Source: a virus
Virus record (IMG/VR): IMGVR_UViG_3300020474_000044
Span: 1 to 37,329 of that record
Direction: 5' to 3' (one strand)
Length of the DNA stretch: 37,329 nt
Within the stretch, counting starts at the first letter, position 1. Every line of letters begins with the position of its first letter. Position numbers and translations under genes: made by a program. The notes beneath the pieces were generated by a model. The model was not told the origin of the DNA and searched no databases. It saw nothing but the letters and a program-made list of their open reading frames with translations. Positions 31,241-37,329 of the stretch are shown here, piece after piece.

Positions 31241-31317
31241 TGGCCTGCTCGGTAGGATTTGAACCTACGACCTATGGTTTAGAAGACCATTGCTCTATCC
31301 AGCTGAGCTACGAGCAG
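31241..31317 (-). tRNA. tRNA-Arg (anticodon UCU)
   Basis: The 77-nt element folds as a full cloverleaf. The acceptor stem is CTGCTCG with CGAGCAG, the D arm is GCTC...GAGC, and the anticodon stem is ATGGT/ACCAT with loop CTTCTAA (anticodon TCT at 31281-31283). The T arm is GTAGG TTCAAAT CCTAC, with discriminator G and an encoded CCA. It decodes AGA/AGG, and the phage genes here use AGA heavily (for example the start of bS21). It lies between gp41 and the late promoter and is likely co-transcribed with the replication operon. Confidence 0.97.
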
Positions 31318-31326
31318 ATAACAAAC

Positions 31327-32733
31327 TTAAACTTTAAATGTAGAAAATTTATCGTATTTAGCGTTCTGCCCTTTATCAAAAATAGGTGTGTCATCGTCAA
31401 TTTCTTGACCACTCTCCACTATGTCCTTCTGTTCACTTAGATTAACATCACTTAATCTCATTTTACTTCTATCAATACCTATAACAAATCTTTTATTCAT
31501 TGTAGGATCGTTATATCTGTTCTTTAACTGTTTGACTACTATCTGATTTAGTTCCTCAAGTTCTTCTGTAGAAATAAGCGCAAACATGAAATCCGCTGTC
31601 GCTGGTAAGCCAAACGATTCAGATGTATCCTCAAGGCCGACATCGGTTGATGAGAATCCACTTCTTGTTGTCTGTGTCGCTGAAACGATTGGAAGATTGT
31701 TCTCAACGGCGAGTCCTCTAAGTTCTTCTGCAACTGCTTTAATATACATGTAGGAATTAACATTTGCGGCTCCTTTAAACCTTGATGATGCACATATATT
31801 TAGATAATCAATAAAAATGATATCTGGATTAAATGACTTTTTAATTGCAAGTTCTTTAATTAATCCTCTAAAGTGAGCACTATTAGCACTTGCAGTGGGA
31901 TATTCTTTGATAATTAGTTTACCTTCTGTCTTACTTCGTATCTGGTCAACCTTATCTGTAAACATAGTTTTTGGCAAATCATGTAGTTCTTCCATAGAAA
32001 CATCCATAAGATTTGCATCTATTCTTTCTGCAATACGTTCTTCTGCCATCTCCAAAGTAATATATAATACATTCTTACCTTGGGATAAACAATTTGCAGC
32101 CATATGACACATAAACAATGATTTACCCACACCAGTTCCAGCAAGGGCAATATTCAAAGTTTTTTGTGGTAAACCACCTTTAGTAATCTTGTTGAAGAAA
32201 TCTAGATCAAAAGGTATCTTCTCTTCTTTCTTGTGATAGAAATCAAATCTCTGTTCTCCATCATCTAGATAATCGTGTCCTACAGACGAATCAAAACTAA
32301 CAGCAAGAGCATCTCGCATAATCTCTGGAATCGCTTCTTGTGTTCTTTTTCCATCTTTACCATCAATGATAGCAATACCATCAACGATTGCATTGTAAAC
32401 TGCTTTATCTTTACAAAACTTTTCTGTAGTATTTACTAACCACTCAATATCTACCTCTGCCTCATTTAAATTTTTAATTAAATTGACAACTGCTTTATGT
32501 TCTGTGTCGGTTAAATCTCTTCGGTTTTCTAGTTCTACTTCTAAGGAAACTTTAGTAGGTCGTTTTTTGTATTTGTCAACAAATTTGACAATTTCTTCAA
32601 ATACAACTCTATCTTCTTTTAACTCAAAATAATTTGGTTTGATGAAAGGGATTACCTTTCTGCAATACTCATCATTCGTTATTAGGTTGGATAGGGTCGT
32701 TTTCTCTATTGTGTTGTTCAATTGTTCCATCAT
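31327..32733 (-). CDS. 41: Replicative DNA helicase (T4 gp41-like)
   Basis: The 468-aa product is a DnaB/RecA-fold hexameric helicase. Walker A is AGTGVGKS (residues 198-205), Walker B is IIFIDYLNICAS, and the N-terminal ~150 residues are the helical primase-interacting part. Length is close to T4 gp41 (475). It unwinds the fork and pairs with the gp61 primase encoded at 10641-11633. GGAAAAA precedes two adjacent ATGs, either of which could be used. It overlaps the upstream small gene by 62 nt. Confidence 0.93.
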   Translation of the reverse strand: MMEQLNNTIEKTTLSNLITNDEYCRKVIPFIKPNYFELKEDRVVFEEIVKFVDKYKKRPTKVSLEVELENRRDLTDTEHKAVVNLIKNLNEAEVDIEWLVNTTEKFCKDKAVYNAIVDGIAIIDGKDGKRTQEAIPEIMRDALAVSFDSSVGHDYLDDGEQRFDFYHKKEEKIPFDLDFFNKITKGGLPQKTLNIALAGTGVGKSLFMCHMAANCLSQGKNVLYITLEMAEERIAERIDANLMDVSMEELHDLPKTMFTDKVDQIRSKTEGKLIIKEYPTASANSAHFRGLIKELAIKKSFNPDIIFIDYLNICASSRFKGAANVNSYMYIKAVAEELRGLAVENNLPIVSATQTTRSGFSSTDVGLEDTSESFGLPATADFMFALISTEELEELNQIVVKQLKNRYNDPTMNKRFVIGIDRSKMRLSDVNLSEQKDIVESGQEIDDDTPIFDKGQNAKYDKFSTFKV

Positions 32734-33016
32734 TTTTTCCAGCTTGTTCGTCTATAATTTCAACTAATATATCACCAATCAATGTAAAAAACTCTTCATC
32801 AAATTGTGATTTCTTTAATCCATTTGTATCTAGTATATCATAACTAAACTTAAATGGCAACCCATTTTTTTCAGATGGTTCACCCAAAGTTACGTTACCA
32901 TACTTATACACCACACCCTTGAACTTTCCAGTATTAATACCAATACAAGTTACGTCTGGATATTTTTGTGAATTTAAATATACAAAATTTTGTTTTTCAA
33001 TTGTAACTTTAGACAT
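32672..33016 (-). CDS. Conserved small protein between dioxygenase and gp41
   Basis: The 114-aa product (MSKVTIEKQNFVYLNSQKYP...) is beta-rich in its first 60 residues (VTCIGINTGKFKGVVYKYGN), with an acidic middle and a polar tail. A similar protein sits at this place in T4-like cyanophages, with no known role. It overlaps gp41 by 62 nt and the dioxygenase by 8 nt, which ties it to the replication operon. AGGAAG supplies the ribosome binding site. No motif gives a function. Confidence 0.65.
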   Translation of the reverse strand: MSKVTIEKQNFVYLNSQKYPDVTCIGINTGKFKGVVYKYGNVTLGEPSEKNGLPFKFSYDILDTNGLKKSQFDEEFFTLIGDILVEIIDEQAGKNDGTIEQHNRENDPIQPNNE

Positions 33017-33557
33017 AGTGTAAATAACTTCCTATAATATATTTCGGTTTGTCTATTGGTTTTGTTCCAGCGTGCAACCAAGGCCACAACGGTGGGAACA
33101 TTAATAGACTACCTCTTTTACATGGCGACCCTTTATTCATTAATGGAAAGGTTGTCATGCCACCTTCATTGTCATCAAGGTATAAGAAGAATACCATAAA
33201 TCTGGCTGCATTGTCAAGACAATTCACATCAACATGTGGTCTAAATTCTTCTTTGTCATTTGGTAAATATCTTTTCATTCTAATATTTTCAAACTTCCAC
33301 TCACCAGGCCACATTTCTTTAGTAACACCAGTTTGCATTTTATAATCTTGAATTTTAGATTTAAAAGCATTTAAAAGAGTAGAAACATCATGATTCCACT
33401 TTGCATGTTGATGTAAATGGATTTGTGTAAAGTCGGCACTGTCTTGTTTTATGGTTTCATATTGTTCAGTATGTTCTTCAAATTTTTCTATTAAATATTT
33501 ACAATAATCATCATCAATAACATTATCATATCTTTTTACAAAATTCATCAACTCCAT
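33009..33557 (-). CDS. 2OG-Fe(II) dioxygenase, prolyl-hydroxylase-like (copy 2)
   Basis: The 182-aa product has the HxD iron ligands in FRPHVDVNC and a distal His in LHAGTKP, with a Lys soon after as candidate 2-oxoglutarate contact. The strand pattern ARFMVFFLYLDDNEGGMTTF is typical of prolyl-4-hydroxylase-like double-stranded beta helices. Such genes are common in cyanophages, with unknown targets (protein, nucleic acid or small molecule). GAGGAAAAAATA precedes the ATG, which overlaps the first dioxygenase's TAA as TAATG. It is a likely paralogue-type neighbour, though the two are quite diverged. Confidence 0.85.
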   Translation of the reverse strand: MELMNFVKRYDNVIDDDYCKYLIEKFEEHTEQYETIKQDSADFTQIHLHQHAKWNHDVSTLLNAFKSKIQDYKMQTGVTKEMWPGEWKFENIRMKRYLPNDKEEFRPHVDVNCLDNAARFMVFFLYLDDNEGGMTTFPLMNKGSPCKRGSLLMFPPLWPWLHAGTKPIDKPKYIIGSYLHYV

Positions 33558-34072
33558 TATTTTTTCCTCACAGTAAAGTCAATTGCCATTCTTTTGTTGT
33601 CTGTTAGTATATCTGAAGCTGCATGTGGTATTGTAGAATCAAAAAGTGCAAACGATGTTGGTTTGATATAATTAGAAACCCCATCATGTGTAAAACCACC
33701 ACCCCAACTTTCTTGCCAATCACTATTGACTACACCCAAGATTTTAATTACATTATCCTTTTTATTATGGTCAGTGTGGATGTTATCTTTTCTATTTTTA
33801 TCTTTAATAGACAACCCACAAAAATATATCTCTGGAAGAAAGAAATCTTTACCCCCTGCTTCATATATTTGTATTAACAATCCCATCGCAATACCAGCAA
33901 GTAGTGGATGTTTAGTATCATCGTTGTCTATAACATCTAACTTCAAATGTTTTTCATCCAATGGTTTACCCATTGGGTATTTTAGATTCCAATTGTCATC
34001 ATTAGATGCAATATGTTTAATCATATCCAAATAAAATGGACTACAACAATTGTCTAAAATTTTAACCGCCAT
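33557..34072 (-). CDS. 2OG-Fe(II) dioxygenase, prolyl-hydroxylase-like (copy 1)
   Basis: The 171-aa product carries the HxD motif in NIHTDHNKK, a distal His in [10 protein letters not shown] and an Arg in [10 protein letters not shown] for 2-oxoglutarate binding. WGGGFTHDG supports the jelly-roll core. It belongs to the same broad family as the next gene but differs in its N-terminus. The ATG lies inside the 3' end of uvsX (11-nt overlap) with AAGGAG upstream, so it is co-expressed with recombination genes. Its substrate is unknown. Confidence 0.85.
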   Translation of the reverse strand: MAVKILDNCCSPFYLDMIKHIASNDDNWNLKYPMGKPLDEKHLKLDVIDNDDTKHPLLAGIAMGLLIQIYEAGGKDFFLPEIYFCGLSIKDKNRKDNIHTDHNKKDNVIKILGVVNSDWQESWGGGFTHDGVSNYIKPTSFALFDSTIPHAASDILTDNKRMAIDFTVRKK

Positions 34073-35081
34073 ATTTAAACTCCTTTGAAGCAGCTTCTTC
34101 TAGTTTCTCCATGACTTCTTCTGTGAAGTATTTTTCTGGATCACCTAAAACAGCTTTACCATATTGTTTTGTACCATCAGGCATCAAATATCTTGGCCCT
34201 TCTTTCTTGAAAACTTCATATTTTTCTGCAAGTTCAATCAATCCGTAATATTTATCTAGTCCAGTACTATAACTCAATCTAACATCAACCATTTTGTTTT
34301 CAATAGTCAATCTTGATTTGTGATTTTTACAGTGAATAATATTACCAACAACATCTGTTCCTTCTTTCTCTTTTCTTTTAGATAAGAAAATAATAGATGA
34401 GGCTGCATATTTCAATCCAGAACCACCACCCATTTCTTTAGTAGGAAACATAGAACCCATAGAGTCATATGTGTGATTTGTTACAACCATTGGAATACCA
34501 GCTTTACCAAGTTTCAAAGTCAACACTCTAAATGCAGCTTTAAGAACTTGAGCCCTTGTCATATCCCTAGTTTCTTTTCCTGCTTCTGTATCTTCTACTT
34601 CTTTTGTAGTAGATAACATACCAAGTGAATCTAAACACATCATCATTGGTCGTTTTACATCTACATCTTGCTGAGAAAATCTATCAGCAATTTTAATCGC
34701 TTGTGTTCTAAACTCTTGTACAGTAGTAACTGGCATAATAACCATTCTAGTGGGATCAATACCCCTATCAACCACCATCTGTTTAGTAATAGCACTTTCT
34801 GATTCAAAGTAAATTACACCAGCATCTGGATTTGCATCCAAAAAGTTCTTTACCATTCCCATCAAAAAGAATGTCTTACCAGTTGCACTTTCACCAGCAA
34901 GAGCAGTAATTTTGTTTGCAGGCAAACCACCATATAGACTACCACTCAATAGTGCATTGAAAACGTAACTACCAGTATCCACAAAATTATCAACGTCACC
35001 AGCGGCAACACCTTCTGATACTAGATCAGCATACTCGTTTCCAGTTATTTTAATTATATCTTTTAGAAAATCATTCATCAT
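34062..35081 (-). CDS. uvsX: UvsX RecA-like recombinase
   Basis: The 339-aa product is a RecA/UvsX-family strand-exchange ATPase. Walker A is GESATGKT (residues 63-70), with a Walker B segment [12 protein letters not shown] and a [20 protein letters not shown] region that corresponds to DNA-binding loop 2. T4 UvsX is about 390 aa. It drives recombination-dependent replication and repair. AAGGAGTGATTT precedes two adjacent ATGs. It overlaps the MazG-like gene by 11 nt. Confidence 0.93.
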   Translation of the reverse strand: MMNDFLKDIIKITGNEYADLVSEGVAAGDVDNFVDTGSYVFNALLSGSLYGGLPANKITALAGESATGKTFFLMGMVKNFLDANPDAGVIYFESESAITKQMVVDRGIDPTRMVIMPVTTVQEFRTQAIKIADRFSQQDVDVKRPMMMCLDSLGMLSTTKEVEDTEAGKETRDMTRAQVLKAAFRVLTLKLGKAGIPMVVTNHTYDSMGSMFPTKEMGGGSGLKYAASSIIFLSKRKEKEGTDVVGNIIHCKNHKSRLTIENKMVDVRLSYSTGLDKYYGLIELAEKYEVFKKEGPRYLMPDGTKQYGKAVLGDPEKYFTEEVMEKLEEAASKEFKYGG

Positions 35082-35454
35082 AAATCACTCCTTCTAAATT
35101 AGGTTCTTCATAATTTGGGCCTTTCATAACCTTACCATCTTTTCGATACATAGGTTGACCATCTTCACCTAATTTTGTCATATTACTTCTTTGAACTTCT
35201 GTAAAACATTTGTCCAAGTCTAATCCAAATGTGTGTCCAGCACCATAAGTGACATATAAAATATCAGTTAATGCATCTGCAACATCCACAAGTGTACCAC
35301 TATCGCAAGCTTCTTCTAGTTCATTTAGTTCTTCCCTTATTAAATCAATCCTCAAATCCACTTCTTCATCTGATGGCCATTGAGGATTTTCTCGTATTTT
35401 CTGCTTGAAAGCAGACATAAAGTTTTTAACTTCATTAAAGTTTGTTGATTTCAT
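35071..35454 (-). CDS. mazG: MazG-like NTP pyrophosphohydrolase
   Basis: The 127-aa product is an all-alpha NTP-PPase. [10 protein letters not shown] gives the EExxE half and [15 protein letters not shown] gives the ExxD-type half of the metal site. It then carries a conserved tail [20 protein letters not shown]. Phage MazG-like enzymes hydrolyse (d)NTPs or signalling nucleotides. No Shine-Dalgarno sequence is present. The promoter at 35461-35489 ends 6 nt before the ATG, so the message is predicted to be leaderless. It is the first gene of the operon with uvsX and gp41. Confidence 0.85.
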   Translation of the reverse strand: MKSTNFNEVKNFMSAFKQKIRENPQWPSDEEVDLRIDLIREELNELEEACDSGTLVDVADALTDILYVTYGAGHTFGLDLDKCFTEVQRSNMTKLGEDGQPMYRKDGKVMKGPNYEEPNLEGVIYDE

Positions 35455-35460
35455 TTGTAT

Positions 35461-35489
35461 ATCCTAACATAATTATTGTTGAAAGTCAA
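35461..35489 (-). promoter_or_regulatory. Early sigma70-type promoter giving a leaderless mRNA
   Basis: On the minus strand TTGACT (35484-35489) is followed after 17 bp by TAGGAT (35461-35466), then ATACAA and the ATG at 35454. The start point would be the ATG itself. The TGA inside the -35 is the stop codon of the upstream Mom-like gene. Confidence 0.7.
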
Positions 35490-36292
35490 GTAAAAAATTC
35501 ACTTAAATCAGCAACCCCATGTTTATCTGCAACCTTATTTACATTACTAGAGTTGTGATTTGTTACGTTACCATCTATAAATGGCAATGTCTCTGTGAGA
35601 GTATATTTGTCCTCGCCTGGCTTCTTTATCTTCCATTGTAAATCAATATCTTTTGGATAGTTGATATTCCAATCCATAGTTGATTGTTTGAGATACTTCT
35701 TGGCCTTTTTATTTAATGGGTATATGTATCTAAATTGTTTCCCCCATACTCTACTAAATCCTAATTCACCCATCTTCTTATCATTTGGTCTTGGGCCATA
35801 TTTTGTGTCCATGCGATTCATTTCTTTTTTCATTTTTCTCTGAATAGTTCTGAAATGTACCTTTTCTCCACTTTCACTTAAATATATATCTGTCCAAATA
35901 AACCCACCGAATAGAAAATTTGCAGCCTGATAAACATAGCCTGGCTTACCCACAATCCCATCTGCCCATGTATAAAGATATTTTACATTTGGTTTGTTTT
36001 CTTTTAACCACTTAACAGTTAAACTCTGCATTTGTGATTCTGAATTTCTAGGCATCTTATCGTCCATACACATCTTACCTATTTCAAAGTAATCAGCAGT
36101 TGTTAACTCTGGAAACATCTTTCTAATTGTTCCCATAGGGTTCGTACCCCAACCCAAAGTTAGAACACCAACTAATTCGTCATCTACATATGCACCAAGA
36201 TAGTGTTTAGTTAGTTTGGGCATCACAGCACTATAGTGTCGTTCTTGAACGAATAGTGTTGCAACTCTCCAATCTATTGGTTTCATTATCAT
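35486..36292 (-). CDS. Mom-like GNAT-fold DNA-modification protein
   Basis: The 268-aa product resembles the Mom-type family of phage GNAT-fold proteins. It has ERHYSAVMPK near the start, LGAYVDDELVGVLTLGWGT, FEIGKMCMDD and LYTWADGIVGKPGYVYQAAN with NFLFGG following. Mu Mom converts adenine in DNA to a carbamoylmethyl form that resists restriction. Whether this homologue acts on DNA is an inference. About 100 extra C-terminal residues are not explained. Start and stop couplings (ATGA with the HNH gene) place it in one unit with the HNH and glycosyltransferase-like genes. Confidence 0.68.
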   Translation of the reverse strand: MIMKPIDWRVATLFVQERHYSAVMPKLTKHYLGAYVDDELVGVLTLGWGTNPMGTIRKMFPELTTADYFEIGKMCMDDKMPRNSESQMQSLTVKWLKENKPNVKYLYTWADGIVGKPGYVYQAANFLFGGFIWTDIYLSESGEKVHFRTIQRKMKKEMNRMDTKYGPRPNDKKMGELGFSRVWGKQFRYIYPLNKKAKKYLKQSTMDWNINYPKDIDLQWKIKKPGEDKYTLTETLPFIDGNVTNHNSSNVNKVADKHGVADLSEFFT

Positions 36293-36702
36293 AAAAATGT
36301 TTCCAGTGTTCCTACAGTTGGTGGTGGTGTAAGTTTAGAAAATCTAGTTTTATTTTTACTACTCCTACCATTGTGTTCTCCGTTTTCATGTGTTTCTATA
36401 TTGTGACAATTAGTACATTGAATATTACACTTTCTAAATTCTGCAAACATTCTTCTTATGTATTGTCTGTTTTTAACTTTATCTCTAATAGAAAGACTCC
36501 TAACAAATCTAGCAACTCCACCTTGAGCTGCTCCCTTAGTACCAGCAAATGTCAACTCTTCATGTTTAGTCAAAGGATCAATATGTGTAAAACATAGAGC
36601 CATAGCATGTGCATTATATCCACATTTATAACATCCTTGAGATACTTTATATTTTCTAATAAGTTCCCATCTTCTAGCGATTATTTCTTTTGATCTACTC
36701 AT
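36289..36702 (-). CDS. HNH-type zinc-binding endonuclease
   Basis: The 137-aa product has CYKCGYNAHAMALCFTHIDP, where the Cys pair and HID triad suit the first half of an HNH site. CNIQCTNCHNIETHENGEHN later supplies the second Cys pair and His. The region between is basic. Phage HNH proteins act in packaging, homing or DNA cleavage. Which applies is unclear. It overlaps both flanking genes by 4 nt (ATGA), so the three genes are one unit. Confidence 0.75.
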   Translation of the reverse strand: MSRSKEIIARRWELIRKYKVSQGCYKCGYNAHAMALCFTHIDPLTKHEELTFAGTKGAAQGGVARFVRSLSIRDKVKNRQYIRRMFAEFRKCNIQCTNCHNIETHENGEHNGRSSKNKTRFSKLTPPPTVGTLETFL

Positions 36703-37329
36703 ATTGGTAACTTTCCAACTTGACTATCTGTATACATTTTCTTCCATTTAATTTTAATTTTCTTAAAATCCCCACCCATAACATTCTCTTTAATACCATT
36801 CCACGATACATGGTTAGGATACATCTCAATAAGTTTTGCATGAGTATTATTAATCAAGTCTAAAGTTCTCCATTCGTTACATCCACCCTCAACTAGAATC
36901 TTAGAAATATAACCAAACTCATCCCATATACGATTTGTATATCCTTTTTCAAACAATTGCAATACCATATGAATATCTTCACATACTGGTAATGACCAAT
37001 CTAATTCATTTTCATCAGGCATCTTCTCACCATTAAAAAAGAAACCACAGTTTACAGCAGCGATATCAATAAATGGTTTTCCTGCTGGTGGTAGATTACC
37101 TTGACGAAAACCAGCGAAATCAACTTCATCTAACCACTTACTAGTTGCATCTAACATGTAAAACCAATCTTCATTATTCATAAGTCTCTTGGACTTTTCG
37201 CCGCCAGGCGTTCTACGAATAAACTTTAGATCATCGTCAAACACTCCGTACTTGATATTCATAGAGTTCATGTATATCCATCGCCTAGTCTCTGTAATCC
37301 CAATATCATCATCAGGCAAAACCATTATG
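36699..37329 (-). CDS. GT-A/TAGT-like glycosyltransferase (5'-truncated by window)
   Basis: The visible 208 codons contain ETRRWIYMNS, then GVFDDDLKFIRR with D30-D32 (a DxD-type metal/nucleotide-sugar site), LPVCEDIHMVLQLFEKGY and VEGGCNEWRTLD. This arrangement resembles the TET/JBP-associated glycosyltransferases that decorate modified cytosines in phage DNA. The assignment is by eye and moderate. The reading frame stays open past the ATG at 37325 to the window edge, so the N-terminus is probably missing. It overlaps the HNH gene by 4 nt. Confidence 0.55.
   Translation of the reverse strand, partial: IMVLPDDDIGITETRRWIYMNSMNIKYGVFDDDLKFIRRTPGGEKSKRLMNNEDWFYMLDATSKWLDEVDFAGFRQGNLPPAGKPFIDIAAVNCGFFFNGEKMPDENELDWSLPVCEDIHMVLQLFEKGYTNRIWDEFGYISKILVEGGCNEWRTLDLINNTHAKLIEMYPNHVSWNGIKENVMGGDFKKIKIKWKKMYTDSQVGKLPI

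Noticed and set aside
254-34034. Many plus-strand reading frames of 60-210 codons
   Set aside because: They lie opposite better minus-strand genes, lack ribosome binding sites and recognisable domains, and give Cys/Phe/Ser-rich translations typical of antisense frames.
33009-34072. TET/JBP oxygenase assignment for the dioxygenases
   Set aside because: The motif spacing and flanking strands look like prolyl-hydroxylase types, so a direct base-oxidising role is not supported.
1-37329. CRISPR arrays, insertion sequences, integrase or attachment sites
   Set aside because: No regularly spaced repeats, transposase, integrase or flanking direct repeats were seen. The gene content fits a lytic phage.

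Overview
The window is one continuous minus-strand block of an AT-rich, T4-like (Straboviridae/Kyanoviridae-type) marine phage genome. The diagnostic genes are the T4 replication and recombination set: UvsX recombinase, gp41 helicase, gp61 primase and T4-type RNase H. With them are a phage class I ribonucleotide reductase, a MazG-like NTP pyrophosphohydrolase, and TATAAATA late promoters. A phage-encoded ribosomal protein bS21, the low GC and the gene content resemble myoviruses of SAR11 (Pelagibacter) and related marine bacteria. The host is an inference. No plus-strand gene is supported.

Layout, read in the direction of transcription from high to low coordinates. (1) 37329-35486: a possible DNA-modification cluster with a GT-A/TAGT-like glycosyltransferase (cut by the window edge), an HNH protein and a Mom-like GNAT protein. 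(2) 35489-31327: a replication operon from a sigma70-type promoter, holding MazG-like, UvsX, two 2OG-Fe(II) dioxygenases, a small conserved protein and gp41 helicase, followed by tRNA-Arg(UCU). (3) 31228-15593: a late region with TATAAATA promoters encoding virion or capsid-associated proteins. These include an endonuclease-like protein, ligase-like and HIGH-type nucleotidyltransferases, tail-fibre-like and structural proteins, a HAD nucleotidase, a Lys/Ala-rich peptide, a metallothionein-like peptide and a PAP2-phosphatase fusion. (4) 15606-13062: a radical SAM/SPASM enzyme, then a lysis cassette of holin candidate, overlapping Rz/Rz1-type spanins and a DUF1353 protein. (5) 13001-11677: small membrane and coiled-coil proteins behind a late promoter. 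(6) 11669-6453: primase, NrdA, a glutaredoxin-NrdB fusion, a zinc ribbon, an SGNH hydrolase and a PD-(D/E)XK nuclease. (7) 6456-3609: behind stacked early and late promoters, a glycine-zipper secreted protein, bS21, conserved small proteins and RNase H. (8) 3576-14: small early genes, a possibly structured intergenic RNA with a terminator, a metallopeptidase, a SleB-type cell-wall hydrolase, and a methyltransferase.

Two layers of control are visible. Five sites match TTGACA-17 bp-TATAAT and six intergenic sites match TATAAATA about 19-35 nt before a start codon. Genes are packed with ATGA/TAATG overlaps, implying translational coupling. Two of the sigma70-type promoters would start transcription at the ATG itself (primase and MazG-like), giving leaderless mRNAs.

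The most unusual points are these. Several large proteins carry N-termini like the T4 capsid-targeting peptide and repeated (L/I)xE sites, which suggests enzymes packaged in the head and cut by the prohead protease. There is also an 8-cysteine metallothionein-like peptide, a glutaredoxin fused to NrdB, a bS21 with an Arg-rich extension, and the glycosyltransferase/HNH/Mom-like cluster.
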